A stretch of 64,000 nt of DNA, from assembly GCF_000165505.1 (NCBI RefSeq), contig NC_014632.1, positions 1,674,001 to 1,738,000 on the forward strand, read 5' to 3'. The stretch is from Ilyobacter polytropus DSM 2926 (GTDB taxonomy: Bacteria > Fusobacteriota > Fusobacteriia > Fusobacteriales > Fusobacteriaceae). Shown in pieces: positions 1 through 8,320 of this stretch. The stretch's first letter is position 1. Each line of letters starts with the position of its first letter. The translations under genes and the position numbers were made by a program. The notes beneath the pieces are model-generated. The model ran no database searches. It saw only the letters and a list, made by a program, of their open reading frames with translations, and was not told the origin of the DNA.

Positions 1-560
1 AAGGATAAAGAAACACCAGGCAAAATGAAATTTTTAAATCCTCCTGTCCAGATATGTCCCCCATAACCAGATGCAGGTAATATCCCAAGTTTAACAGAAA
101 AAATATACATCAGTATAATACCTGTAAAAAATACTGGGATAGATATTCCAAGTAGAGCTGTGGACATTGCTAAATAATCAAAAATTGAATTCCGTTTAAC
201 TGCTGAAATTATACCTACCGGAACTGATACTAAAACAGCTAATATTATTGCAAAAAATCCCAACTCAAGAGTTGCAGGTAGTCTTTGTATAACGATCTTA
301 ATTACATTATCCTTGTAATAAATTGATTTCAACTCTCCTGTAAAAAAATTTGTTATCATTTTTATATACTGAATATGTATCGGTTTATCTAAACCGTATT
401 TTGCATTTACTTCGGCTATTGCTTGTTTAGTTGCATTTTCTCCAAGTAAAACTGTAGCTGTATCACCTGGTGCTGCCTTCATAATAAGGAATATTATCAA
501 TGACGCTGAGAATAGTATTACAACAAGCATGAGAAGTCTTCTCATAATATAGTTCACCAT
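1..560 (-). CDS. Peptide/nickel-type ABC transporter permease, DppB-like (partial, runs off the left edge)
   Basis: Reverse-strand translation from the ATG at 560 gives a hydrophobic N-terminus (MVNYIMRRLLMLVVILF), then the periplasmic segment rich in GENATKQAIAEVNAKYGLD and membrane segments typical of the DppB/OppB inner-membrane permease family. About 187 residues are visible; the C-terminal half, including the EAA loop, lies outside the window. An AGGGAG ribosome binding site precedes the ATG. It lies downstream of the substrate-binding lipoprotein gene in the same direction, with an internal hairpin terminator between them, so it is the first permease of a DppABCDF-type operon. The substrate (peptide, nickel or other) cannot be told from sequence. 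Confidence 0.88.
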   Translation of the reverse strand, partial: MVNYIMRRLLMLVVILFSASLIIFLIMKAAPGDTATVLLGENATKQAIAEVNAKYGLDKPIHIQYIKMITNFFTGELKSIYYKDNVIKIVIQRLPATLELGFFAIILAVLVSVPVGIISAVKRNSIFDYLAMSTALLGISIPVFFTGIILMYIFSVKLGILPASGYGGHIWTGGFKNFILPGVSLS

Positions 561-591
561 AAGTTTTCTCCCTTTCTCGTAATTATATTAA

Positions 592-624
592 AAAATAGAG
601 ACTGCTTGGTTAAAAGCAGCCTCT
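592..624 (-). terminator. Intra-operon terminator or attenuator between substrate-binding protein and permease
   Basis: On the minus strand an 11-bp stem (AGAGGCTGCTT / AAGCAGTCTCT, one G-U pair) with a 6-nt loop is followed by ATTTTTT. It sits between the lipoprotein stop and the permease start. It probably reduces read-through so that the binding protein is made in excess over the membrane components. Confidence 0.8.
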
Positions 625-643
625 TAAATGTTTATGACAAACC

Positions 644-2224
644 TTATTGTATATCCACATTATTTTCAGGTGTATATAAATATATATATCCCTGAGGCGA
701 TGGCTTAAAATTCTTAACTTTATTAGTATGAACCACGTTGATATTTTTGAATATCAATGGAATATGAATATAATCCGTTCCGATTGCTTGTCTCATTGCC
801 TTGACATACTCTACTTCTCTTTTAGCTATATCTGCTGTATTTCTACCGTTTACCAGTGCTTCATCGACCACTTTGTTTGAATATTTTGATCTATTTTGTT
901 TACCTGCGTCAGTATGGAATAAAGCATATGTCCATCTATCAGGATCAGGCACAGAACCCCATCCAAGCAGATAAATTCCTGCTTTACCATCTTCTGTAGA
1001 TGGAAGTAAAGTTCCAAATTCAAGGGTTTGAACTTTTGGCTTGAATCCGTATTTAACTAAGCTCGATGCCATAGCTGTTGCTATTTTAGATCTAAAAGCA
1101 TCTTGAGGTGATAGAATAGGAATTTCCATTCCTTCTTTTAATACTCCTTCTGCTTTCAATTCATCAAACAAAGCCTTCGCCTTTGCTTCATCGTATGGAA
1201 GTGCTTTAGATTTCATGTATTCTTTATCATTTGAAAATACCACAGGAGGTATCCAAGAATACGCTCTCTCTCCTGTGCTACCATAAATTCCCTTTATTGC
1301 ACTGTCAAAATCAGTTGCATAGTATATGGCTTTTCGAAATCTCACATCAGAGTAAGGCTTTTGTACCGCTGAAAAACCAACATATTGAAATGACAGTCCA
1401 GGTGTCTGTTGAACTTCAAAATTTGAATCAGACTGAAAACTCATAATATCCTGAGGCAATAAACTAGATGCAAGGTCTATACCTCCGGACTTAAGCTCAA
1501 CAGAAGCTACTTCGGCTTTTGGTATAGGTCTAAATATTGCCTGGTCAAGATTTGGTTTTCCTAAAAAATAGTCTTCATTTTTTACAAGGGTAATATGATC
1601 GTCTGGAATCCATTCTTGAAATTTAAATGGTCCGGTCCCTATAGGATCTCTGTCAAAGGCTTCCATTCCGACTTCTGCAATATATTCAGACGGTAAAATT
1701 CCAAATTGTGGTGATCCAAGTAAAAGCATAAAAGATGCATATACATTTTTTAGCGTAAATTTGACAGTGTAGTTGTCAACTACTTGCACTGATTCAACAT
1801 CATTTAAATACTGCTTGCTGGCCGCTGCATTTGCAGGATCCATAATAGCTTCAATAGTAAATTTCACATCTTTTGCAGTCAGTTCCGTCCCATTGTGGAA
1901 TTTGACTCCTTTTCTCAAATAAAATGTGTATGTTTTTCCATCTTCTGATATTTCCCATTTTTCAGCAACTCCCGGAGCTGGCTTAGACACATCATCTTTG
2001 TAGCTTACTAATGTATCAAATATATTTGCTGCAAACATTTCTCCAGTTAGGTCTGTAACGAACACAGGATTTAAATTTGTAGCATCCTTATCAATTGCCA
2101 CCTTTAAAACTTTTTCTTTTGTAGTTTCTGCACTTGTCTCTTCTGTTTCTTTTTTACCACCACATCCAGCGAATAACAACACCAAGATAAATGTAAGTGA
2201 TAAAAATTTTAATATTTTTTTCAT
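644..2224 (-). CDS. ABC transporter substrate-binding lipoprotein, family 5 (DppA/OppA-like)
   Basis: A 526-residue solute-binding protein of the SBP_bac_5 family. The first 21 residues are a lipoprotein signal peptide with lipobox LFAGC, so the mature protein should be anchored by Cys21 outside the cytoplasmic membrane. Family hallmarks are visible: KDATNLNPVFVTDLTGEMFAA near the N-terminus, a segment reading YTFYLRKGVKFHNG and GTGPFKFQEW in the middle. The ATG at 2224 has a GGGGGGATAAG ribosome binding site. It delivers peptides, or another ligand of this broad family, to the permease encoded downstream. The exact ligand is not predictable. Confidence 0.92.
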   Translation of the reverse strand: MKKILKFLSLTFILVLLFAGCGGKKETEETSAETTKEKVLKVAIDKDATNLNPVFVTDLTGEMFAANIFDTLVSYKDDVSKPAPGVAEKWEISEDGKTYTFYLRKGVKFHNGTELTAKDVKFTIEAIMDPANAAASKQYLNDVESVQVVDNYTVKFTLKNVYASFMLLLGSPQFGILPSEYIAEVGMEAFDRDPIGTGPFKFQEWIPDDHITLVKNEDYFLGKPNLDQAIFRPIPKAEVASVELKSGGIDLASSLLPQDIMSFQSDSNFEVQQTPGLSFQYVGFSAVQKPYSDVRFRKAIYYATDFDSAIKGIYGSTGERAYSWIPPVVFSNDKEYMKSKALPYDEAKAKALFDELKAEGVLKEGMEIPILSPQDAFRSKIATAMASSLVKYGFKPKVQTLEFGTLLPSTEDGKAGIYLLGWGSVPDPDRWTYALFHTDAGKQNRSKYSNKVVDEALVNGRNTADIAKREVEYVKAMRQAIGTDYIHIPLIFKNINVVHTNKVKNFKPSPQGYIYLYTPENNVDIQ

Positions 2225-2358
2225 CTTATCCCCCCTTTTTTCATTCTTAAAATTTATATTGATTAAACTTATATTTTATATACCCTGGTTTATCTTTAAA
2301 AATCAGCTAAATGATTTTCAAATAAGATTATAAATTTCAAAAAAAATTTGATTAATCA

Positions 2359-3078
2359 CTATAATTTTTCAATAAATTTTTTAAATAATTCTAACATCTT
2401 ATCATTTCCCCGTGCTGCCATCATTTCAGGATGCCACTGAACACCCAGCATAAAATAATCTTCAGATATTGATTCATACGCCTCAATAACCCCGTCTGAT
2501 GATTCTGCACTTATTTTAAAACATGACGCAAGTTCTTTAATGGATTGATGGTGAAATGAATTTACCCATGCCTCACCACCTAAAATACTTTTTAAAAATG
2601 AATTATTTTGAATTTTTATTTTGTGAGATGGTTGAGCTTGATTTATTTCCTGCTGATGCTTCAAGAAAGCTTCTTCTTCCATATATGATAAATCCTGATA
2701 CAAACTCCCACCTAAAATTACATTTAGAAGCTGCGTTCCTCTGCAAATACCTAAAATAGGTATCTTTAGCTCTAGGGCTTTCTTGAGAAACAGCATATCT
2801 GCTTCATCTCTTTCCGGTGTAATTCTACCACATTTAGAAAGGGTTTCCTCACCATACAGGGCAGGTGAACAATCTTCTCCACCTGTAAAAATAATCCCGT
2901 CTAAATTTTTTAACTGCTCTTCAATTATATTTTCATTTGCAATACAAGGCAAAACAAAAGGAACTGCCCCAGCCAGTATAACTGAATTCATATAATTATT
3001 TGCAACACATGTCATTTTATAATCATTAAACATCTTATTATTGATGTACAGACCTGACGATATCCCAATTTTTTTCAT
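2359..3078 (-). CDS. Gamma-glutamyl-gamma-aminobutyrate hydrolase-like peptidase C26 (class I glutamine amidotransferase fold)
   Basis: The 239-residue protein has the C26/GATase1 layout: substrate loop DGIIFTGGEDCSPALYGEE, nucleophile elbow ILGICRGTQLLNVILGG with catalytic Cys, and the His-Glu pair in GVQWHPEMM near the C-terminus. Family members cleave gamma-glutamyl amides, for example gamma-glutamyl-GABA in putrescine breakdown (PuuD). No other puu gene is nearby, so the substrate is uncertain. The start is set at the ATG at 3078, because GAGGTGGAG lies directly before it; the in-frame TTG at 3090 falls inside that ribosome binding site. A weak A/T-rich hairpin near 2297-2318 may be its terminator. 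Confidence 0.88.
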   Translation of the reverse strand: MKKIGISSGLYINNKMFNDYKMTCVANNYMNSVILAGAVPFVLPCIANENIIEEQLKNLDGIIFTGGEDCSPALYGEETLSKCGRITPERDEADMLFLKKALELKIPILGICRGTQLLNVILGGSLYQDLSYMEEEAFLKHQQEINQAQPSHKIKIQNNSFLKSILGGEAWVNSFHHQSIKELASCFKISAESSDGVIEAYESISEDYFMLGVQWHPEMMAARGNDKMLELFKKFIEKL

Positions 3079-3590
3079 ACTCCACCTCAAATCAATCTGA
3101 CTTTATTATATAAGCCGACAAAATTAATATCGTTATTTTATCACAACTTAAAAATTTTATAAAGACATTGTGGAAAATCAATCCTAAAACTGTAGTACAA
3201 CAGTCATAATTTACTGGGACAAACTATAAAAAATTCTGAACAATTCTTTATAACCTCTTGGTTCTTATTTTTTATAGACTTAAAATAACCTGGTTTTTTC
3301 GAAGAATTTTTAACTTTATCTCAAAAGACCACCGTTATCATTGGCACCGAGTTTAAAACTCTTCCATTAAAATCTATTTTATCTAAGACCTTTTTTTATC
3401 ATTTTTTAAACATCTCGGAATTATATCATAAAAGGCTACTCCATAAACCATAATTTTAACTTATCATCCCTATATAAAAATAAAATCAAGCATTTATATG
3501 TTTTACGTTTCCACTTTTTTGATCTTCTAACTAAGGAATCTAGGACCTGTTATTATTAAATTTATATGTTGAAAAACTCTTGAAATACAA
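3079..3590. other. Gene-free A+T-rich stretch
   Basis: About 510 bases between two minus-strand genes. No convincing open reading frame, RNA gene or strong hairpin was seen. A small palindrome-like segment (GAGTTTAAAACTC, about 3350-3362) and short A/T runs are all that stand out. It may hold the promoter of the C26 hydrolase gene. Confidence 0.5.
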
Positions 3591-3878
3591 CTATAACTTT
3601 TCAATTTCTATAACCATAGGAAGGAAAGGTAGTTTAACTTGCGAATAAACCCTGAACCCATTTTCTTCAAGGAGGGAGTTCTCTAAAAAAACAGAAAATT
3701 CATCTACCTGAAAACTTTTATAGCTGTTTTTATTGGGATACTCTTTAAAGGCCTTTACCTGAACAGCGGGAGTATAGGGGGTACAGCATCCTTTAGGATC
3801 GTCATAAGTTATTTCTAAAATCATTTTTTCTTTTTTGATCAAATATTTTTTTACATTTTCTTCTATTGATATTTCCAT
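3591..3878 (-). CDS. Small HesB/IscA-like protein with adjacent-cysteine motif (CC/Se motif family)
   Basis: A 95-residue cytoplasmic protein with no membrane segment. It contains a DDPKGCCTPYTP motif near residue 30 followed by a beta-rich C-terminus. The adjacent cysteines in a small HesB-like frame resemble the 'CC/Se motif' proteins, whose relatives sometimes carry selenocysteine. A role in iron-sulfur or redox chemistry would be an inference from that resemblance only. It is a single gene on the minus strand with an AGGAGG-like site before the ATG. The assignment is tentative; it could also be an unclassified small protein. Confidence 0.5.
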   Translation of the reverse strand: MEISIEENVKKYLIKKEKMILEITYDDPKGCCTPYTPAVQVKAFKEYPNKNSYKSFQVDEFSVFLENSLLEENGFRVYSQVKLPFLPMVIEIEKL

Positions 3879-4054
3879 AATTACCTCCTATTATAATATC
3901 TTTTATTATACATTTAAATTAATTCAATAACTATAAAATCTCCCTAAAAATAAATTTTATTAAGTAACCTTAATTAAAATCTAGAATTATTTAGGTTTAT
4001 TCCTTTAATTTTTTTGATTTTTGAGTAATACTTAATAATAGGAGGTGTTTATTT

Positions 4055-4582
4055 ATGAAATTAAAAGGCATCAATGTACTTGCTGTCTTAAGTGACGATT
4101 TTGAAGATTTAGAATTTTGGGTGCCTGTTATGAGACTTCGTGAAGAAGGAGCAAATGTTGTCATAGCAGGAATTGAAAAAAATAAAAAATACATCGGTAA
4201 ATACGGTGTACCAGCTGAATCAATCCACTCTTTTTTAGACCTTTCCCACGATGATTTCCATGGAATTCTAATTCCAGGTGGATGGTCCCCTGATAAACTC
4301 AGAAGATATCCGGAACTTTTAAAAATTATAAAAGACATGAATAAAGAGAAAAAAGTAATAGGTCAGATATGCCATGCTGCATGGGTCACTATATCCGCCA
4401 AGGTTGTAAATGGAAAAAATGTGACCAGCACCCCTGGTATAAGAGATGACTTGGAAAATGCCGGAGCTATATGGCATGACGACGCTGTGGTGGTTGATGA
4501 AAACTTTGTTTCCAGCAGAAGGCCCCCAGATATTCCCGATTACAACAGGGAACTGGTAAAAGCTTTTTTAAAGCTTAAATAA
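4055..4582 (+). CDS. DJ-1/PfpI family protein
   Basis: The 175-residue protein has the complete DJ-1/PfpI fold signature: N-terminal NVLAVLSDDFEDLEFWVPVMRLREEG (split here), the FHGILIPGGWSPDKLR loop, and the nucleophile elbow KVIGQICHAAWV with the reactive cysteine followed by His, as in PfpI/YhbO-type members. A Glu in the N-terminal DFED/EFW region matches the residue that activates the cysteine in this family. Members act as intracellular glyoxalase/deglycase-like or protease-like stress proteins. The ATG follows AGGAGGTGTTT. It is monocistronic, ending at a bidirectional terminator. Confidence 0.88.
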   Translation: MKLKGINVLAVLSDDFEDLEFWVPVMRLREEGANVVIAGIEKNKKYIGKYGVPAESIHSFLDLSHDDFHGILIPGGWSPDKLRRYPELLKIIKDMNKEKKVIGQICHAAWVTISAKVVNGKNVTSTPGIRDDLENAGAIWHDDAVVVDENFVSSRRPPDIPDYNRELVKAFLKLK

Positions 4583-4597
4583 CTTCCAAAAAACATA

Positions 4598-4636
4598 AAA
4601 TAGACCGTTCTAGATTTTCAGATCGGTCTATTTTTT
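4598..4636. terminator. Bidirectional terminator
   Basis: A 10-bp perfect stem (AAATAGACCG / CGGTCTATTT) is flanked by A and T runs. It serves the PfpI-like gene on the plus strand and the convergent GIY-YIG gene on the minus strand. Confidence 0.88.
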
Positions 4637-4637
4637 A

Positions 4638-5429
4638 TTAATTTTTATAAAAACATATCTTTTTTCCAAGGGATACGACCTTTACCTTATAGCCTGCATC
4701 CATCCAGTTTTTTGAGTGGGAATGTCCACCATTTGACCACCAGGCCTTATAAGCACGGGCTGACTTTGGAAGTTTAAATCCTAAAATATCCTCTAGTTTT
4801 GATAGAGACACCTCTATACTCTCTGCCTTTTCATTTTTTAAAAAGTTGAATATTTTCCAGTATTTACCATACTTACTGTCCTTATTTTTAATCATATCTA
4901 TGTCGCTGTCTTTCGGTATTCTTGGAGACTCTAAAATTTCATCAGAACTAAAAACAACTTTTTTTTCATTCCACACAGGTTTAATTATTCTCCGTAACTC
5001 TTTTTTTAATTTTTTCCTATTGGAGGTTTTTAAAAAATAAAGTTCTAACTTTGACTTTTCTTTATATGACCTCAATATAAGACTATTTATCTTGCAGTTC
5101 ACAGTCTGAAACCCTTCAAAACAATTTCTAGAAGATATTACCCCATATCCAGAGTTGAACCTTAGTCCTAAGTTGAGACATTCACCTATATAAACCACCT
5201 TATTATCTTCCATTATGCAGTATACCCCGGAACTTTTTATCTTTGGAATTCTAAACTTACAAAATTTTTCTTTCCCGTAGGGGTTAAGCTTCTTTTTTTC
5301 CAAATTACTAAATTCATCTTGATGAGAGTGTTCAATTAAGTCACCCTTTTCAGTCTCGAGATTTATTTTGCATATAAATTTAAAATTATATCCTTCAATT
5401 TTCTTTATATTTCTTTTTTTATCTTTCAT
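4638..5429 (-). CDS. GIY-YIG nuclease-like domain fused to a C-terminal DUF7662-like domain
   Basis: A 263-residue protein. The N-terminal 50 or so residues are unassigned. Residues of about 65-165 match the GIY-YIG fold: GVYCIMEDNKVVYIGE, the Arg in LGLRFNSGYG, and a Glu in SKLELYFL that fits the metal-binding position. The last 75 or so residues (YWKIFNFLKN to KICFYKN, with LEDILGFKLPKSARAYKAWW and HSHSKNWMDAGYKV) match DUF7662, a small domain found in phage-, restriction- and defence-related proteins. Start at the ATG at 5429, preceded by GGAGGTGAAA; the upstream TTG overlaps that site. It stands alone with no methylase or recombinase partner visible. A nucleic-acid-cleaving role is inferred. 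Confidence 0.75.
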   Translation of the reverse strand: MKDKKRNIKKIEGYNFKFICKINLETEKGDLIEHSHQDEFSNLEKKKLNPYGKEKFCKFRIPKIKSSGVYCIMEDNKVVYIGECLNLGLRFNSGYGVISSRNCFEGFQTVNCKINSLILRSYKEKSKLELYFLKTSNRKKLKKELRRIIKPVWNEKKVVFSSDEILESPRIPKDSDIDMIKNKDSKYGKYWKIFNFLKNEKAESIEVSLSKLEDILGFKLPKSARAYKAWWSNGGHSHSKNWMDAGYKVKVVSLGKKICFYKN

Positions 5430-5508
5430 TTTCACCTCCAATTTTCTACAGAAATTTCTTTATTTTAATTTCTTTCATTATTTTTGGTTATATCCTTTTT
5501 AAAAAAAT

Positions 5509-5537
5509 AAAAAGACCTGAAAATTCAAGTCTTTTTT
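5509..5537 (-). terminator. Terminator of the TSUP transporter gene
   Basis: On the minus strand AAAGACTTGA / TCAGGTCTTT (one T-G pair) with a short loop is followed by TTTTTATTTTTTT. Confidence 0.8.
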
Positions 5538-5545
5538 TCTAAAAA

Positions 5546-6286
5546 TCAATAAAATACATCTTTCAGAACTATTGCCATACAGAGAGTCAAAAAAACAGGT
5601 TTTACAAGTTTGGAACCTTTCTTACTTGCATATCCACTTCCAAAACGACTTCCTAGAATTCTAAAAACAGTTATAAATAAAGCATATTTATAATCTATCA
5701 GACCTTCTGCAGCATAAAAAAATATAGAAGTCACTCCCATGAGAAAAAGGAGAGGCTTCACTGTAGCAACTGCCTCCAAAAAATCAAATTTAAATATATA
5801 AACAAGGGCAAGGGCAAAAAAACTTCCTGCTGCCATACCGAAAAATCCCATATAAACCCCTATAATAAAGGTGACAATTATTCCCATGGCAATGGTCTTT
5901 TTGGTGAACCCTTCAAAATTGCTTTCTATCCCAACCTTTTTAGAGGTAAGGGAATGTATCACAAGGGCTATAAGTATCATAGGAATTAGTCTTTCAAGGA
6001 CTTTTCCGTCCATCATAGCCAGCATCTTTGTCCCTGCTATGGTTCCTATAGCACCAGGTATAATTGCATATTTCAAAAATGTTTTATTTACATTACCATT
6101 TTTATTGTAGTGATACGCACTGGTACCGTTATCCATCAGGGCACTTAGCCTGTTGGTCCCTATTATCATTTTTATAGGCATATCCACCATCATCAGAATA
6201 GCCATTATGAGCATTCCTCCGCCCCCTGCAATAGCAGTTATAACTCCTGCTATCAAGGCTCCCACTGCGAGAATTATATATATCAT
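5546..6286 (-). CDS. TSUP family membrane transporter (TauE/SafE-type sulfite/sulfonate exporter family)
   Basis: A 246-residue integral membrane protein with about eight hydrophobic segments. The TSUP signature is at the N-terminus (AVGALIAGVITAIAGGGG) and the repeat signature in the second half (GVYMGFFGMAAGSFFALALVY). Family members move organosulfur compounds, sulfite or other small organic anions across the cytoplasmic membrane. The substrate here is unknown, because the neighbours (ZIP transporter, nuclease) give no pathway. The ATG follows AGGAGTGG. It is monocistronic with its own terminator. Confidence 0.85.
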   Translation of the reverse strand: MIYIILAVGALIAGVITAIAGGGGMLIMAILMMVDMPIKMIIGTNRLSALMDNGTSAYHYNKNGNVNKTFLKYAIIPGAIGTIAGTKMLAMMDGKVLERLIPMILIALVIHSLTSKKVGIESNFEGFTKKTIAMGIIVTFIIGVYMGFFGMAAGSFFALALVYIFKFDFLEAVATVKPLLFLMGVTSIFFYAAEGLIDYKYALFITVFRILGSRFGSGYASKKGSKLVKPVFLTLCMAIVLKDVFY

Positions 6287-6714
6287 ATTCCACTCCTCTT
6301 AGCATATTTTTATAAAAATTAAAACTCTTGTATACAGTATAATTCTATATTCTTTATATGTCTACAAAAAATAATTAATTCTCAATTTTTATAAGTTTAT
6401 TTTTAAAGTTCTGTATTTCTTAACACTCAGATTCTATAGATTTTACCCTGAAACGACAAAACAGCTGTCGGGGAGATGACAGCTGTTTTTCTAAGGAGAG
6501 GTTTTTAAATTATGCTTAATTTTTTATGTTCTAATCTTTTGACTTAAGTTTTTTAAAAAAAGTTTAAAATAAAAAACTTTAAAATTAAAAAAGTTATATG
6601 CCATATTAAATTATAAAATAATACAAACACTTTTGTCTTTTTTATTGTTTTTCATTTCCACTTTATTTACTTTTATGATAAACAATCTTTTTTATCATAT
6701 TTTTGGATTTTGAT
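6287..6714. other. Gene-free A+T-rich stretch containing one strong hairpin
   Basis: About 430 bases between the TSUP and ZIP genes. Apart from the hairpin at 6458-6490 it is very A+T-rich, with runs of TTTTAAA-like sequence from 6530 to 6710. No ORF with a ribosome binding site was seen. It probably carries the TSUP promoter near 6290-6360. Confidence 0.5.
6458..6490. terminator. Strong hairpin, probable terminator
   Basis: Arms AAAACAGCTGTC and GACAGCTGTTTT form a 12-bp perfect stem with an 8-nt loop and T-rich flanks. It lies about 225 bases downstream of the ZIP gene stop on the minus strand. No plus-strand gene precedes it, so it probably ends a long ZIP transcript or a small unrecognised RNA. 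Confidence 0.65.
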
Positions 6715-7584
6715 TTAAACAAAGAGTAATAAGCTCACTGCCATGACTGCCATACCGCTCACCAGTCCGTAGATCGAAAGATGATGCTCTCCGTATCTTT
6801 GTGCTGCTGGAAGTAATTCATCCAATGAGATAAATACCATTATACCTGCTACCCCTGCAAAAAGTATCCCAAATACAAAGTCATTGAAATATCTAAAAAG
6901 TAATACATACCCCACTAAGGCTCCTACTGGTTCTGAAAGTCCAGATAAAAACGAATAGAAAAATGCTTTCTTCTTATCTCCAGTAGCGTAATATATCGGT
7001 ACAGACACAGCTATCCCCTCAGGTATGTTATGAATGGCTATAGCCACAGCTATGGAAACTCCTAGAGTTGGATCCTTAATTGCAGAAGCAAAGGTAGCCA
7101 GCCCCTCTGGGAAGTTATGAATACCTATAGCCAAGGCAGAAAATATACCCATTCTATATAGAGAACCTGATTTATGTTTATGACCTGTGTGTTCACTGGC
7201 CTCCTCAGCTTCCATCTCTTCTAAATGGTGTTCCATATTTTCTATTTCTACCATCTCCTCTATACCTGCCACTTCATGTGGATTTTCAAAAGATGGGACA
7301 AGTTTATCTATAATAGCTATAACCATTATCCCCCCAAAAAATGCCAATGTAGTGACCCAATATCCATTTCTTGTCCCTAGCTCCGCCACTAGAGCGTCCT
7401 TTGCCTTTACAAATATCTCTACAAAAGAAACATAGAGCATAACACCTCCTGAAAAACCCAAGGCAATGGAAAGAAACTTTGTGTTTGTTTTTTTGGCAAA
7501 AAAGGCCATGGCACTTCCTATCCCTGTTGAAAGCCCGGCAAAAAGTGTAAGTCCAAAGGCGAACAATACCGTACTATCCCACAT
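6715..7584 (-). CDS. zupT: ZIP family metal transporter, ZupT-like
   Basis: A 289-residue membrane protein with about eight transmembrane segments. Both ZIP metal-site helices are intact: [10 protein letters not shown] (about residue 157) and [12 protein letters not shown] (about residue 186). The cytoplasmic loop between helices 3 and 4 is acidic and His-containing ([19 protein letters not shown]) and probably binds metal. ZupT proteins import zinc and other divalent metals such as iron or manganese. The ATG follows AGGAGG. The gene stands alone between two terminators. Specificity within divalent metals cannot be read from sequence. Confidence 0.9.
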   Translation of the reverse strand: MWDSTVLFAFGLTLFAGLSTGIGSAMAFFAKKTNTKFLSIALGFSGGVMLYVSFVEIFVKAKDALVAELGTRNGYWVTTLAFFGGIMVIAIIDKLVPSFENPHEVAGIEEMVEIENMEHHLEEMEAEEASEHTGHKHKSGSLYRMGIFSALAIGIHNFPEGLATFASAIKDPTLGVSIAVAIAIHNIPEGIAVSVPIYYATGDKKKAFFYSFLSGLSEPVGALVGYVLLFRYFNDFVFGILFAGVAGIMVFISLDELLPAAQRYGEHHLSIYGLVSGMAVMAVSLLLFV

Positions 7585-7630
7585 AACAATCCTCCTTTTA
7601 TTTATCGGTTTTTATTTATTATAGTATATA

Positions 7631-7654
7631 AAAAGAGCCCCTTTGGACTCTTTT
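7631..7654 (-). terminator. Terminator of the rubrerythrin gene
   Basis: On the minus strand AAAAGAGTCC / GGGCTCTTTT forms a 10-bp stem with one T-G pair and a 4-nt loop, then a T-rich tail. Confidence 0.8.
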
Positions 7655-7670
7655 ATAAGTAAAAGGTTTA

Positions 7671-8207
7671 TTAATAATTTTTAGCCTGAACTTTAAAGTG
7701 TGCTCTTGGATGGTCGCACACAGGACACATTTCCGGTGCCTTTACTCCTTCAACTAAGTATCCGCAGTTTCCACATTCCCATACTACTTTTTCTTCTTTT
7801 TTAAATACATTTTCATCTTTTACATTTTTTAAAAGCTGCAAATATCTTTCTTCATGCTCTTTTTCTATTTTACCAACTTCACGGAAAAGAAAAGCTATTT
7901 TAACAAAGCCTTCTGCCTCTGCATCCTTTGCGAAATTTTCATACATATCAGTCCACTCATAGTTTTCTCCCTCAGCTGCATCTTTTAGATTTTCAGCTGT
8001 AGAAGGCATCCCTTCATGAAGAAGTTTAAACCATATTTTTGCATGTGCCATTTCATTGTGTGCTGTCTCTTCAAAAAAAGATGCAATGTGGTTATATCCC
8101 TCTTTTTTAGCCTGAGAAGCATAATATGTATATTTATTCCTAGCCTGTGATTCCCCTGCAAAAGCAGAAAGTAGATTTTTTTCTGTCTTAGTGCCCTTTA
8201 AATTCAT
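7671..8207 (-). CDS. rbr: Rubrerythrin
   Basis: A 178-residue two-domain protein. The N-terminal four-helix bundle carries the diiron ligands ([25 protein letters not shown], and [15 protein letters not shown]). The C-terminal rubredoxin-like domain has both Cys pairs ([10 protein letters not shown] and [11 protein letters not shown]). Rubrerythrins reduce hydrogen peroxide using electrons passed through the rubredoxin iron, and are a standard oxygen-defence enzyme of anaerobes. It is monocistronic, with a GGGGGAA-type ribosome binding site before the ATG and its own terminator. This supports an anaerobic host. Confidence 0.96.
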   Translation of the reverse strand: MNLKGTKTEKNLLSAFAGESQARNKYTYYASQAKKEGYNHIASFFEETAHNEMAHAKIWFKLLHEGMPSTAENLKDAAEGENYEWTDMYENFAKDAEAEGFVKIAFLFREVGKIEKEHEERYLQLLKNVKDENVFKKEEKVVWECGNCGYLVEGVKAPEMCPVCDHPRAHFKVQAKNY

Positions 8208-8320
8208 AATTCCCCCTTTTATAAAATTTAATATATTTAAATCTTAGCATACAGAAATTTATTTTTCAAATATCTAATTATAAAATTTTTTAAATTAACT
8301 ATGACATTTAGTTTCTCTCA

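Noticed and set aside
1231-1446. Plus-strand open frame inside the substrate-binding protein gene
   Set aside because: It is a shadow of the minus-strand gene with no ribosome site or family similarity; the same applies to the many other short antisense frames across the window.
3340-3365. Short segment GGCACCGAGT next to GTTTAAAACTC, recalling Cas9 tracrRNA or a CRISPR repeat
   Set aside because: There is only one copy, no spacer-repeat pattern and no cas gene in the window, so chance similarity is more likely.
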